In this document: positions 1 to 8,202 of the stretch, piece after piece
How the letters are laid out: the number at the start of each line of letters is the position of its first letter
Numbering within the stretch: the stretch's first letter is position 1
Assembly (NCBI RefSeq): GCF_029714945.1
Contig: NZ_CP121634.1
Span: forward strand, 8,267,001-8,331,000
Source of the DNA: Bradyrhizobium sp. CIAT3101
Lineage (GTDB): Bacteria > Pseudomonadota > Alphaproteobacteria > Rhizobiales > Xanthobacteraceae
Length of the DNA stretch: 64,000 bases
Reading direction: 5' to 3'
Made by a program: the position numbers and the translations under genes
Notes under the pieces: generated by a model
The model's input: the letters and a program-made list of their open reading frames with translations, nothing else
What the model was told of the DNA's origin: nothing
The model's database searches: none

Positions 1-27
1 GCCTCGCGGGCTTACAAGCCAGACGCT

Positions 28-375
28 TCATGAATGAGGGGCCGGAAATCCGTGGCGCACAGCTAAAAGATGGAGGATTGCAAACGGGTCGTCGACATAG
101 GCGAACCCGTTCGCGTACTTCGCGTTTTCAGGTGTAGAGCTCCCTTTCTCGAAAATGAGAACGGGCGCGGACTGATGATCCAGGCCGAGCCTCTCGATGA
201 GTGCGGCTCGCGGCTTGGCCCAGGCAATATGACGAACGTCGAGCCTCGCAGCGCAGCTCGGAAATGCGGACAGGATCCCTTCCAGCAGCGAGCATTGCCA
301 GCAATAGAATTGCTGTCCGGGAAATGCCGGATCTGAAAACGGTCGTTCTAAAAGGAACAGCTGATCCCATGGCAT
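28..375 (-). CDS. DUF3088 family protein, thioredoxin-like fold
   Basis: 115-residue protein. The opening MPWDQLFLLERPF, the FPGQQFYCWQC segment (residues about 19-29) and the end HGFPAPHS match the DUF3088 family, which I recall as small thioredoxin/glutaredoxin-like proteins with a CxxC-like pair (here CWQC). Biochemical role is unknown; a redox or thiol role is inference. It is the last gene of the minus-strand unit, 14 nt after the MFS permease stop, so it is very likely co-transcribed with it. No strong Shine-Dalgarno is visible, which suggests translational coupling. Family call fairly sure, function not. Confidence 0.8.
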   Translation of the reverse strand: MPWDQLFLLERPFSDPAFPGQQFYCWQCSLLEGILSAFPSCAARLDVRHIAWAKPRAALIERLGLDHQSAPVLIFEKGSSTPENAKYANGFAYVDDPFAILHLLAVRHGFPAPHS

Positions 376-389
376 GCGTGAATCGCAGT

Positions 390-1568
390 CTATTGTTCAT
401 GAAGACACGAAACTTGAGAATGCCTTGATCTAACCACGGCGAAGGTGGCCGCGGCAAAAGCAAGAAATGCGCTCGCCGCACATATCAGCACGATCATTCC
501 GAACGGCAGCCGATCACCCAAGAGCGAGAAAACAATGCCATTTCCCGCGACGCCGCTGTAGGTACAACATTGAAATAGCCCGGAAAGGCGAGCGGCTCGA
601 TCCGGAGCCACTGACGAAACCATGTGCGTGTGAGCGGCAGCCGCAAATATTTGACCGAGGCCCAGCATCACGCTGCTTGACGCGATCACCACAGGCAAGC
701 CGGCATCGAGTGACATGACTGCAAGGCATGCCGCGAGCAGCACTGCGGCCCCGGCGATGGTCGGCAAGGCGCCCAACCAGTTGAAAATCGGCTTGGCGGC
801 TAGGGACCCCAGCAAGGCCAAAACGCCATTGATCATGACGATCGTCAATAGAACGCCTTTGTCAAGAACCCCTCCAGCTGTGGCACGGATTGCGGGATAG
901 ACATTGATGATGCCCGCGCCGAGATTAAGAAGAAAGATCGCAAAGAATGCGGGATAGAGCGGTACCAAATCCAAGATGCTTTCAGAGGCTGGCGGTTCAA
1001 GGGCCGACCGAGTCCTTCTCGAGTACCGCTTGATGGCGAAGAGCATCATCAAGGATAGCCAGACCGCCGATACGTTGAGCGCCAGAACGCCTGGTAAGTG
1101 CAATTTATCGGAGAGCATGGCACCTGCAAACATTCCGAGCAGATAGGTAATCCAGTCGATATTGGCAATGTTGCGTAGAACCGAAATCATGTCGTCTTCT
1201 GATGTGATTCTACGGAAGAAAGAGACTTCTGCGGACAGATAGACGGGCTGGACCAAGCTCAGGATGGCGATTGAGGCGTAGCTCAAGAAGGAATCGATCC
1301 CCTCCGTGTAGAAGATACAGAGCAGCGCGCATATTCGAGTCGCATTGACGATCATCATGGCGGTGATCGGATCACTTCTGTCAACCACGGGGGACAAGAA
1401 GAGGCTCCCAAACATGATAGGAGCAAAAATGACAGCAACGCCAAGACCCGCGGCGCTCATACCGGATTGAAGGAGGCCGATCAGTATGCCGATTCTGAAC
1501 GCCCAACTGCCGATCTGAATGACCAGATGCGACAGATAGACGAGTTGCCGTGTGCGCGCCCCACTCAT
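390..1568 (-). CDS. MFS family permease, probable exporter
   Basis: 392 residues, almost entirely hydrophobic with about 12 predicted membrane segments and short charged loops, the size and pattern of a major facilitator of the drug/peptide efflux kind. The middle loop holds a basic stretch (KRYSRRTRS) between the two six-helix halves. The ATG starts 6 nt after the stop of the 44-residue peptide gene, and the stop is 14 nt before the DUF3088 gene, so the three form one transcription unit. Substrate is unknown; the tight link to a tiny Cys-containing peptide makes export of that peptide or its product a reasonable guess. Confidence 0.8.
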   Translation of the reverse strand: MSGARTRQLVYLSHLVIQIGSWAFRIGILIGLLQSGMSAAGLGVAVIFAPIMFGSLFLSPVVDRSDPITAMMIVNATRICALLCIFYTEGIDSFLSYASIAILSLVQPVYLSAEVSFFRRITSEDDMISVLRNIANIDWITYLLGMFAGAMLSDKLHLPGVLALNVSAVWLSLMMLFAIKRYSRRTRSALEPPASESILDLVPLYPAFFAIFLLNLGAGIINVYPAIRATAGGVLDKGVLLTIVMINGVLALLGSLAAKPIFNWLGALPTIAGAAVLLAACLAVMSLDAGLPVVIASSSVMLGLGQIFAAAAHTHMVSSVAPDRAARLSGLFQCCTYSGVAGNGIVFSLLGDRLPFGMIVLICAASAFLAFAAATFAVVRSRHSQVSCLHEQ

Positions 1569-1574
1569 TATGAC

Positions 1575-1709
1575 CTAGCTCATCGAGCAGCCGGCGACTG
1601 GATATCGCTTGATGCAGAAGCGAAGATGACGCAGGTGATTGTGCCCCGACGTCAGTGCGATAAGCCCGCGAGAGCTTTCGTAATGAGACGACGGGTCAAA
1701 AGACATCAT
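1575..1709 (-). CDS. Small Cys-containing peptide (44 aa), hypothetical
   Basis: A 44-residue ORF starting MMSFDPSSHY with a strong Shine-Dalgarno (AGGAAGG, five bases before the ATG-ATG pair). Its stop TAG lies 6 nt before the ATG of the MFS permease, so the two are almost surely translated in sequence. The second half is basic and His-rich (GHNHLRHLR) and ends with a ten-residue span bounded by two cysteines, CIKRYPVAGC, then SMS. There is no signal peptide. Possibilities are a precursor of an exported or modified peptide, a regulatory peptide, or an upstream ORF that only couples ribosomes to the permease. A longer in-frame version from 1835 is less likely because it lacks a ribosome site. 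Confidence 0.55.
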   Translation of the reverse strand: MMSFDPSSHYESSRGLIALTSGHNHLRHLRFCIKRYPVAGCSMS

Positions 1710-1950
1710 ATCTGCCTTCCTGTGGCGTGCAGTCGCGCGGGACAAAATGCTGGCGAACTCGATCCCCCATTGCCTGGCTACATTCCCGAAATTGCAGCGC
1801 TTCTTGCGCAATAGGATCGGCCAGACATCGCCCACGAACTTTTACGCGCAGCAACCATTTTCTGTCGTATCGTGGCGCACGCTGCCTTAGTGCGACGGCA
1901 CGCTGTGCTATGATCCGCAAGCTCTTGACGGCTCGGGGAGGACGCAGGCG

Positions 1951-4161
1951 CTAGTTCCGCCGTGAAGCCAGATCAGCTTGCAGACTCGTGTGGATATGCT
2001 CACGGGTGAGGAGGAAGTCTGGATCTCCCCCGATCTCAACAGCGACCGTGGCGTGGTTCAGTGATATATCTGGCTGGCCATCGTTGAAGTACTCTATGGC
2101 GAGGTTGTTGTGCGTGAGCGCGTGCCGAGGGCTAATTTTAAGCGCTCGAAGATAGTGCGAGATGCTCTCGTTGGCCCTGCCGAGCTCAGAATAAGCGAGG
2201 CCAAGATTACTTTGCAAATCGGGGTTTTTGGGGTTGATCTCGGCTGCAGCTACATAGGACTCCAGAGCAGCTTCCGGCCTATCTTGGCGCATCAAGATGT
2301 TGCCCTTCTCGAAGTGAGCTCGCCATTCGTTTGGCTTGATGACAAGTGCTCTGTCGAGATCGGCCAAAGCCCCCGGGGCATCTCCCATTCGGTCGCGGAG
2401 TGCGGCCCTGTTAAGATGGGCCTCGTAATAGGGTGGGCAAAGCTCAATGGCGCGCGCATATGCCTCCAGAGCGTCAGCTTCCCTTCCGGGTACTTTTGAA
2501 AGCAGGTTCCCCAGGTCGTTATGATACTCTCCATAATAGGGATCGTAGGCAATCGCCTCACGTAACTGCTTTTCAGCACGATTGAGATCATCGACGAGTT
2601 CATAGACCTGACTTGTGTTGTAGATCAGAATCGACTGGTGAAGCTTGAAACGCTTGTCGCCATAGACCTCCAGCATCTTGTCATGGCCTTGGGCGCAAAG
2701 GGCAAGCGCCTCGTCATACTTCTGCTGCTTGGCCTTGATGTACGCATATGCGTTCTCTGCAAACACCTTGATGTAATGATATTTGTCGTGATCTTTGAAG
2801 TCCCGTTCGATGGTCTCCAGATTGCGCACGGCATACTCTTCGGCCACCGAGAGGTTGACCGGCTGCTGATACCGTCCGTACGTCATTGATTGGGCATAGA
2901 GAACGGTCGGTGTGTATTGGCTCTTTGGAAATGCCTTGTAGAATTCATCCAGATAGGGAACCGATACCCGCCCGCAACCTAGCGAGTACAGCACGAAAGC
3001 TGCGCTGATGAAGGCGGCGTTGACCGGAGCATCGCCCGACCCGTAGGCGCGAAGCGCAGGATCAGCAAAAATTTCGCTGAAGTAGCCAAACCAAAGATCA
3101 TACAGGCCGATGCTCTGGAGAATCTCACTCGGTTCTGCGAGCAATTCCAAGCGCTTATATTTGTCTCGGACCGAGAGCGCATGAAGCATGATGAGCGGCG
3201 CTTCGCCCGCCATATAGCGATCCAGGCAAGCGCGGTGCAGCTGCTCGTGCAGATGATCTGCGGTCGCGTGCTCAAAGACTGCATAGTTTCGTTGCGCAAT
3301 CAGATTAGGCGTCGTGCAATCCGACTCGATGTACGATTTAAGAAGTCTGTGTCGTTCACCGGCGTTGAGGCTGGCTAGATAGAGGTCCACGATCGCAATC
3401 GGGTCGAGATAGCCGATCACCGGCAATCCGGCTGCCTCACATTTGCTTAAGGCATCCGCGACCAGCGGATTTCCGCCGCTTGCTTCATAGATCTGCCGTT
3501 GTTTCTCCAAAGCGAGATGCCGATCAAGGATCTGCCCCAGTTCCTGTGAGCTATATCTACCGAAATGGACTTCGTTGGCGCCGGGAAAATAGAGGCGTTG
3601 TTCGTAATCGATCAGGACAAAACGAAACAGACGCGCATTGTCGTCCAGCCTGACGAGCAGCTTGATTAGATTCTTCGTCGAATTGGACAGGGCGGCCGCC
3701 CGGTCGATGATGATGATGTGACGTTCTTTGCGCTCCCGGGCACATTCCATCAGGAATTCGGCTAATCCGACCAAGAGTTTGTTTTGATATTCATGATGAT
3801 AGAAGCGTGTACGCTCCTCCCTGCTCGAGGTATTGGTGAGATCCTTCGGCACGGTGAAGGCATCGCTGACCAGGAGAGGGAACAGCCGCTTCAGGGATTG
3901 TTGTGCCGCCTCAACCAGCTCTGGCCTATTTTCGGCAGCCCACTTCAGTTCGGCGTCGATGAGCGTTTGCAGACCGGCAAGATAGCCGCCGGTCCGCCAG
4001 TCGCCGTCGGTGACTGACAGGCCGGAACGAGAGCTCGCGAGTGCCGACTTGATCGTTGGCACCGGTGCCATGCCGGCTTCTGCCTTCAAGATCGTGATCG
4101 GACTGACCTCGACGGATGATGAGATGGCCGGAGCGATGCGCCGCTGGATCAAATCAACCAT
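1951..4161 (-). CDS. AAA/STAND-like protein with C-terminal TPR repeats
   Basis: 736 residues from the start MVDLIQRRIAP, chosen for the GGGAGAGG ribosome site just upstream (an in-frame start at 4233 lacks one). The N-terminal half has a Walker-B/sensor-like core (HIIIIDRAAALSNS followed by FRFVLIDYEQ, about residues 150-185) typical of AAA/STAND ATPases, but no GxxxxGK[ST] P-loop, so it is probably not an active ATPase. From about residue 540 to 700 there are at least five TPR units (for example ADALEAYARAIELCPPYYEA, PEAALESYVAAAEINPKNPD, NESISHYLRALKISPRHA). Such proteins are scaffolds or peptide receptors. It lies between two very small peptide genes and upstream of an MFS permease. Function unknown. 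Confidence 0.75.
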   Translation of the reverse strand: MVDLIQRRIAPAISSSVEVSPITILKAEAGMAPVPTIKSALASSRSGLSVTDGDWRTGGYLAGLQTLIDAELKWAAENRPELVEAAQQSLKRLFPLLVSDAFTVPKDLTNTSSREERTRFYHHEYQNKLLVGLAEFLMECARERKERHIIIIDRAAALSNSTKNLIKLLVRLDDNARLFRFVLIDYEQRLYFPGANEVHFGRYSSQELGQILDRHLALEKQRQIYEASGGNPLVADALSKCEAAGLPVIGYLDPIAIVDLYLASLNAGERHRLLKSYIESDCTTPNLIAQRNYAVFEHATADHLHEQLHRACLDRYMAGEAPLIMLHALSVRDKYKRLELLAEPSEILQSIGLYDLWFGYFSEIFADPALRAYGSGDAPVNAAFISAAFVLYSLGCGRVSVPYLDEFYKAFPKSQYTPTVLYAQSMTYGRYQQPVNLSVAEEYAVRNLETIERDFKDHDKYHYIKVFAENAYAYIKAKQQKYDEALALCAQGHDKMLEVYGDKRFKLHQSILIYNTSQVYELVDDLNRAEKQLREAIAYDPYYGEYHNDLGNLLSKVPGREADALEAYARAIELCPPYYEAHLNRAALRDRMGDAPGALADLDRALVIKPNEWRAHFEKGNILMRQDRPEAALESYVAAAEINPKNPDLQSNLGLAYSELGRANESISHYLRALKISPRHALTHNNLAIEYFNDGQPDISLNHATVAVEIGGDPDFLLTREHIHTSLQADLASRRN

Positions 4162-4187
4162 TTTCCTCTCCCGAAACCTGTCACAAA

Positions 4188-4214
4188 GGAGGGCGGTCGT
4201 ACGGACCACCCTCC
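4188..4214 (-). terminator. Terminator/attenuator hairpin before the TPR gene
   Basis: On the minus strand GGAGGGTGGTC is followed by a 5-base loop and GACCGCCCTCC, an 11-bp stem with one T-G pair, then TTTGT. It lies between the 22-residue peptide gene and the TPR gene, about 55 nt after the peptide stop. It could act as a partial terminator, giving more peptide than TPR mRNA, or as a classical attenuator: the upstream arm GGTGGTCC is exactly complementary to GGACCACC inside the peptide's Thr codons (4312-4305). Confidence 0.6.
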
Positions 4215-4268
4215 GCTGCCGCTTGGCTCTCATCAGGTAGATGCATTCAAGGCACCCATCGAACCACC

Positions 4269-4337
4269 CTAGACCGTCCCCTTGTACGGAGTGGTGGTGC
4301 GAATGGTGGTCCTGATCTCAGCGATCTTCTTTTTCAT
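4269..4337 (-). CDS. 22-residue Thr-rich peptide (leader or secreted peptide)
   Basis: A 22-codon ORF with a good ribosome site (AAGGAAAG, about 5 nt before ATG). It begins MKKKIAEI and ends RTTTPYKGTV; six of 22 residues are threonine, five of them in two runs (ACC ACC, then ACC ACC ACT). It is followed by a strong hairpin and then the TPR gene. The layout of basic N-terminus, runs of one amino acid and a terminator hairpin is like the threonine leader peptide thrL, but the downstream gene is not amino-acid biosynthesis. The alternative is a small precursor peptide handled by the TPR protein and the MFS exporter. Existence of the ORF is seen; the role is inference. Confidence 0.5.
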   Translation of the reverse strand: MKKKIAEIRTTIRTTTPYKGTV

Positions 4338-4455
4338 GACGCTTTCCTTTCCATTTGAGGCACGAGGACCGAGCGGCCAGTCGTGCGAGGAAAAGATAGC
4401 GCGTTGGCGCACTAATTCGCAGCGAAATTCCTTCGCAGTCGCTGTCAAGAAAATT

Positions 4456-4479
4456 CAAAGTCGGCCCGAATTGACTTTG
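4456..4479. promoter_or_regulatory. Inverted repeat CAAAGTC-N10-GACTTTG
   Basis: A perfect 7-bp inverted repeat with a 10-bp spacer, about 120 bp upstream of the 22-residue peptide gene on the minus strand and about 425 bp upstream of the avidin gene on the plus strand. Spacing near two helical turns fits a dimeric regulator. No known family consensus recognised. Confidence 0.3.
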
Positions 4480-4902
4480 GCCAGTACATTGGCACCTGTG
4501 CCGTTTACAATGCGCCGTCTAGATACCGCATTGCACGAGCAACTGCGGCTCGCGTTGGCTGAAAGTCGATCACGCGATCAGTCTCTTATTTTTCTCATAC
4601 GCAGATCGCGACCGGGCCGATGACGCAGCACGGATTGGTTTCATGCTCCCGCGCGTTACCTTAGCGGTGCCCTACAATTCGGACGTTCCCGAGAGCTAAC
4701 AACGGCTCAAGCAAGACCGGCCCAGTTACGAATCGCCTGCTCGCGCCTGAATGACCGCACCACCCTGCCGTACGGAGCCGAAATTCAACATCGATCACAT
4801 TCAACCTGATAGCGCTGTCAACAAAAATAACTCGTTTAAATTGCTCTGGAAGAGTCTTATAACGAAGTCCCTCTCCGCTACTGGAGCGATATGGAGTCGT
4901 AA

Positions 4903-5409
4903 ATGTCTGAAGCAAGGTGGAAGTTGACGAAGTGTATGGGTGCGGCCTGCCTAGGCCTACTCCTAGCGGCGCCGGCAAAGGCGCAAGCGATCTGGACCTG
5001 GACCAACCAATACGGATCAACCCTAGCGGTAGACAATTATAATCCGAACACAGGCGCGATTTCCGGCACTTATACGAACAATGCGAGCAATAGCTGCGAT
5101 GAAGGTACTCCTCAAGCGTTGACGGGTTGGCTCGCGCAGACCACTAGCGGCGCGGCGATCAGCTTTTCGGTGAATTTTGTAGGCTGCGGATCGACAACGG
5201 TGTGGACTGGGCAGCTGAACGCTGCATCGGGATTTCAGGGACTCTGGCTACTTTCGCTCGCCGAACCGGTGGCATGGAATGGCATCAGCGCCGGCGCGGA
5301 CACGTTCACCTTTGCAAGCGGCGACAAAGCGAAACTGCCTTCCGCTAGCGGAGAGGTGGCCAAGAGCGGTGCAGGCGAGAAGCTATCGAATACAAAGAAC
5401 CGCAAATGA
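4903..5409 (+). CDS. Avidin-family biotin-binding protein (bradavidin II-like)
   Basis: 168 residues: a signal peptide (about residues 1-29, ending AAPAKAQA), then an avidin/streptavidin beta-barrel. Recognisable landmarks are WTNQYGSTL (Asn and Ser that contact biotin in streptavidin), GAISGTYTN (Tyr/Thr of the next strand), VWTGQL (binding-site Trp) and GADTFTF (Asp next to the biotin ureido ring). Two cysteines (NSCDEG and GCGST) could form a disulfide. A hydrophilic Lys/Ser-rich tail of about 30 residues follows the barrel, as in bradavidins, where such a tail can occupy a binding site. Start fixed by GGAGTC upstream. It is monocistronic and ends in a strong terminator. Biological role of rhizobial avidins is unsettled (biotin sequestration or defence). 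Confidence 0.88.
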   Translation: MSEARWKLTKCMGAACLGLLLAAPAKAQAIWTWTNQYGSTLAVDNYNPNTGAISGTYTNNASNSCDEGTPQALTGWLAQTTSGAAISFSVNFVGCGSTTVWTGQLNAASGFQGLWLLSLAEPVAWNGISAGADTFTFASGDKAKLPSASGEVAKSGAGEKLSNTKNRK

Positions 5410-5527
5410 CATGACCTGCCTGCGGCAAGAGAAAGAACGTCATCACGCTAATCTCTTATCCCGCCTTTATCATGCGCCGACGCTCGCTCCAAAGCTGATT
5501 TGATATCGAACTCGAGATCGATCCCTG

Positions 5528-5560
5528 CCGAGCCTGAATCGCCCACCTGTTCAGGCTCGG
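5528..5560 (+). terminator. Rho-independent terminator after the avidin gene
   Basis: Perfect 11-bp inverted repeat CCGAGCCTGAA / TTCAGGCTCGG with an 11-base loop, followed by TCTTGTCGTT, 118 bp after the avidin stop. It can also serve the convergent MFS gene that ends at 5760. Confidence 0.7.
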
Positions 5561-5759
5561 TCTTGTCGTTGGAATTCTAGGGAGGCTGACGTATCGATGG
5601 GCCAAGGTTCGAACGCTCGCGCCTGGCCCTTTTTGCGCACATCGTCGGGATCAAGTTACGCCTTAAGCCGATTTGGCGTGATGTCCTTTAGCAGGTCCGC
5701 TCCGAGAGTCGCCCACGCTGCGGACAGACCTTAAACCCGAACGTCCTCTACTTAGGCGT

Positions 5760-7082
5760 TCAGACAGGAATGTGATCATTATGGATAGCCAGGAGTTTGA
5801 GATTACCGGCGATGCACGTTGCAACAACTAGAATGATTGCCATTCCGATCATGCCAGCTTCAAAGGATCCTGTTCTGTCCTTAAGAAAGCCGACCATGTA
5901 GGGGCCGACGAAGGCGCCAAAGGCACCAATTGAATTGATAAATGCGATGCCTCCGGCGGCAGCGGGACCGGTAAGAAAACTCTGCGGGATCGTGTAGAGG
6001 ATTGTGCGCGCGGAAATCGTGCCGATCAGAGCAAGTGTCATGCATGTGAGCGCCGGTACAAGCGACGTGAGCATTACCGATAAGACAAGTCCGGTGGCGC
6101 CGAGCATCAATGCGGCGATCAGATTAGAGATCTTTTGCCCCTTGCGATCGACAAGGCGCGCCCAGAGCAACATGCCTATTGTCACAAAGAAATAGGGCAT
6201 GGCTGAGAGCCAGCCAACCTGCATGTTGTTCAAGTTGTGGCTCTTCAAAATCAGAGGGAGCCAGATACCGATCCCATAGGAGCTGATCGTGAAGGCGAAA
6301 GTGATGCCCGTCAACATTACCACGCGAACATCCTTTATCGCAGCCCAGAGATCCTTTCTGACTCTATCGTGCTTTTCCCCAGCGAGCTCGTCCAGCAACG
6401 CTTCCCGCTCGCGGGGCGTCAGCCACGCTGCTTTGTCCGGTGTGTCGGCTAGCAGAACGAGACATAGGAAGCCGAGCAGGCAGGCCGGAAGACCTTCGAT
6501 GAGAAACATCCATTGCCAGCCGGCCAGCCGCCACACTCCATCCATTCCTAACAACGAAGCCGATAGCGGATTGCCGATCAAAGAAGACAACGGTGTTGCA
6601 GCCATGAACCAGGCGAGGACCCCGGTTCGCGATCGCGCCGGAAACCAGATCGAGATGTACCAGATGACCCCGGGAAAAAAGCCTGATTCGAAAACACCCA
6701 AAAGAAAACGGATCGCGTAGAAGCTGTATGGTCCGGCGGCGAACGCCGTCGCCGCGGCCGCAAGGCCCCAGGTCATCATGATACGAGCCAGCCAGCGGCG
6801 CGCACCGGAGCGATACATCATCATATTGCTGGGTATTTCCAGCAGGCAGTAACTAAAGAAGAGGATCCCGGCGCCCCAGCCGAATTGTTCGGCACTTAGG
6901 CCAATGTCGTCGTTCATCTGTAACGCGGCGATGCCGACACTGGTACGGTCGAGGTTGTTGAAGAAATAAGCGATGCCCAAAAGCGGCACGAGCCGCCGCG
7001 TATTCTTGGCGACAGCGTTCCCGACCAATCCAGACCTCACCTTGTCCTCGGCACGACACTGGTCACCAACCAACTCCAACAA
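5760..7082 (-). CDS. MFS transporter, anion:cation symporter family
   Basis: 440 residues with about 12 membrane segments. The motifs AYFFNNLDRTSVGIAAL near the N-terminus, EIPSNMMMYRSGARRWLAR between helices 2 and 3, and RFLLGVFESGFFPGVIWYIS are characteristic of the ACS branch of MFS that imports organic anions such as phthalate, tartrate, glucarate or 4-hydroxyphenylacetate. The exact start is uncertain: the coordinate given is a TTG, and a GTG about 14 codons later is possible. It lies downstream of, and on the same strand as, a beta-keto acid cleavage enzyme and a YWTD propeller, so it probably brings in the carboxylic acid that these process. Confidence 0.85.
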   Translation of the reverse strand: MLELVGDQCRAEDKVRSGLVGNAVAKNTRRLVPLLGIAYFFNNLDRTSVGIAALQMNDDIGLSAEQFGWGAGILFFSYCLLEIPSNMMMYRSGARRWLARIMMTWGLAAAATAFAAGPYSFYAIRFLLGVFESGFFPGVIWYISIWFPARSRTGVLAWFMAATPLSSLIGNPLSASLLGMDGVWRLAGWQWMFLIEGLPACLLGFLCLVLLADTPDKAAWLTPREREALLDELAGEKHDRVRKDLWAAIKDVRVVMLTGITFAFTISSYGIGIWLPLILKSHNLNNMQVGWLSAMPYFFVTIGMLLWARLVDRKGQKISNLIAALMLGATGLVLSVMLTSLVPALTCMTLALIGTISARTILYTIPQSFLTGPAAAGGIAFINSIGAFGAFVGPYMVGFLKDRTGSFEAGMIGMAIILVVATCIAGNLKLLAIHNDHIPV

Positions 7083-7308
7083 TTCGTTACGCTCCTAAAA
7101 CAAGTCGCTGCTCACCGCACATTTTGCTCAAGCTTTGGAGCTGCACTGCGACACCAGGCTGATATTATCGAAACCCACGGCCGGAGTGTCCGATCGAAGA
7201 TCGACAACACTTCTACGGGCGGCGCCCGCGCTCAGGATTTAACCTAGCGACGCATCGAATGGATGGCCCATCGTGCATTGCTTCTAATTGAGGGCGGGCG
7301 ACTATCCC

Positions 7309-8202
7309 TCATATGCGAGGTGCCAGCCCGAGCATCGCCCGAGCCTCCACTGCGGTGGCAGGCTCGTACCCAAGTTCTCGGATAATCCTTACCATCTTTT
7401 CGACCAGCCGCACGTTAGTGGCAAGTGTACCCTGCTCGAGGTAGAGATTGTCCTCTAGCCCGACACGAACATGGCCACCGGCGAGCACTGCGTGAGTCGT
7501 TGCGGGTAGCTGCGCTCGACCGATCCCACTAACGCAGAACATCGCTCCCTTGGGAAGATTCCCAATCAGCATATCGAGGATTTGCGGAGTGTAGGGCAAT
7601 CCGCCCTGAATTCCACGATCGGCTCCAAGAACGAAATTGACCCAATAGGGCGGCTTATCGAAACCTTTATTGATGAGGCGCACCGGATCTTGGACAAGGT
7701 GGGAAAGTGAGAAACATTCCCATTCAGGTTTGATGCCCGTCTTTTGGAACCGTTTCGCCATGATGTCGCAGCGGGTCGGCGAGGTGTTAACGACAATCTC
7801 GCGTCCGCCAAAGCTGGCCAGAACAGTGTGAGCGTCAAACGTCGCCATGTCGGCGCCGGCCTCGAGTCCTTTTAGGCGCTCTTCGAATATAACCTCGTCA
7901 AGCCCGGGCTCTAGGGATCGAACCATGTCTCCATCAACACCCCCGCCAGTGCTGTTGTTGATGATGATGCCGCACTTTTTCACGATCCGAGAATTGATGT
8001 CTTGGTAGATTGCCGGATTACAGGTTGCGCCGTCGTCCGTCCTGCGCGCATGCAGCGCCACGATAGAGGCACCTGCATCGTAGCACCGGTACACATCCTC
8101 GGCGATCTCGCTGGGCTGGGTCGGCAGATGTGGGTTTTGCGGTTTTTTCACCACACCTCCCGTCGGAGCAATCGTGACAATCACTTTGCTCTCAAACTTC
8201 AT
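7309..8202 (-). CDS. Beta-keto acid cleavage enzyme (BKACE, DUF849)
   Basis: 297 residues. KVIVTIAPTGGVVKK at the N-terminus, ALHARRTDDG (metal-binding His), IIINNSTGGG and FCVSGIGRAQLP mark the DUF849/BKACE family, Zn-dependent enzymes that condense a beta-keto acid with acetyl-CoA to give acetoacetate plus a CoA ester (the first known member being 3-keto-5-aminohexanoate cleavage enzyme). The start is supported by GGAG 7 nt upstream. Members differ in substrate and the specificity cannot be read here. Neighbours (an organic-anion MFS and a YWTD propeller) point to a catabolic group for a plant- or soil-derived acid. Confidence 0.88.
   Translation of the reverse strand: MKFESKVIVTIAPTGGVVKKPQNPHLPTQPSEIAEDVYRCYDAGASIVALHARRTDDGATCNPAIYQDINSRIVKKCGIIINNSTGGGVDGDMVRSLEPGLDEVIFEERLKGLEAGADMATFDAHTVLASFGGREIVVNTSPTRCDIMAKRFQKTGIKPEWECFSLSHLVQDPVRLINKGFDKPPYWVNFVLGADRGIQGGLPYTPQILDMLIGNLPKGAMFCVSGIGRAQLPATTHAVLAGGHVRVGLEDNLYLEQGTLATNVRLVEKMVRIIRELGYEPATAVEARAMLGLAPRI

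Noticed and set aside
1575..1835. 86-codon version of the small peptide upstream of the MFS gene
   Set aside because: The upstream part has no ribosome site and different composition; the strong ribosome site points to the ATG pair at 1709.
4282..4623. Plus-strand 113-codon frame with a hydrophobic start
   Set aside because: It is antisense to the 22-residue peptide gene; its membrane-like start arises from the complementary Lys and Thr codons. No ribosome site.
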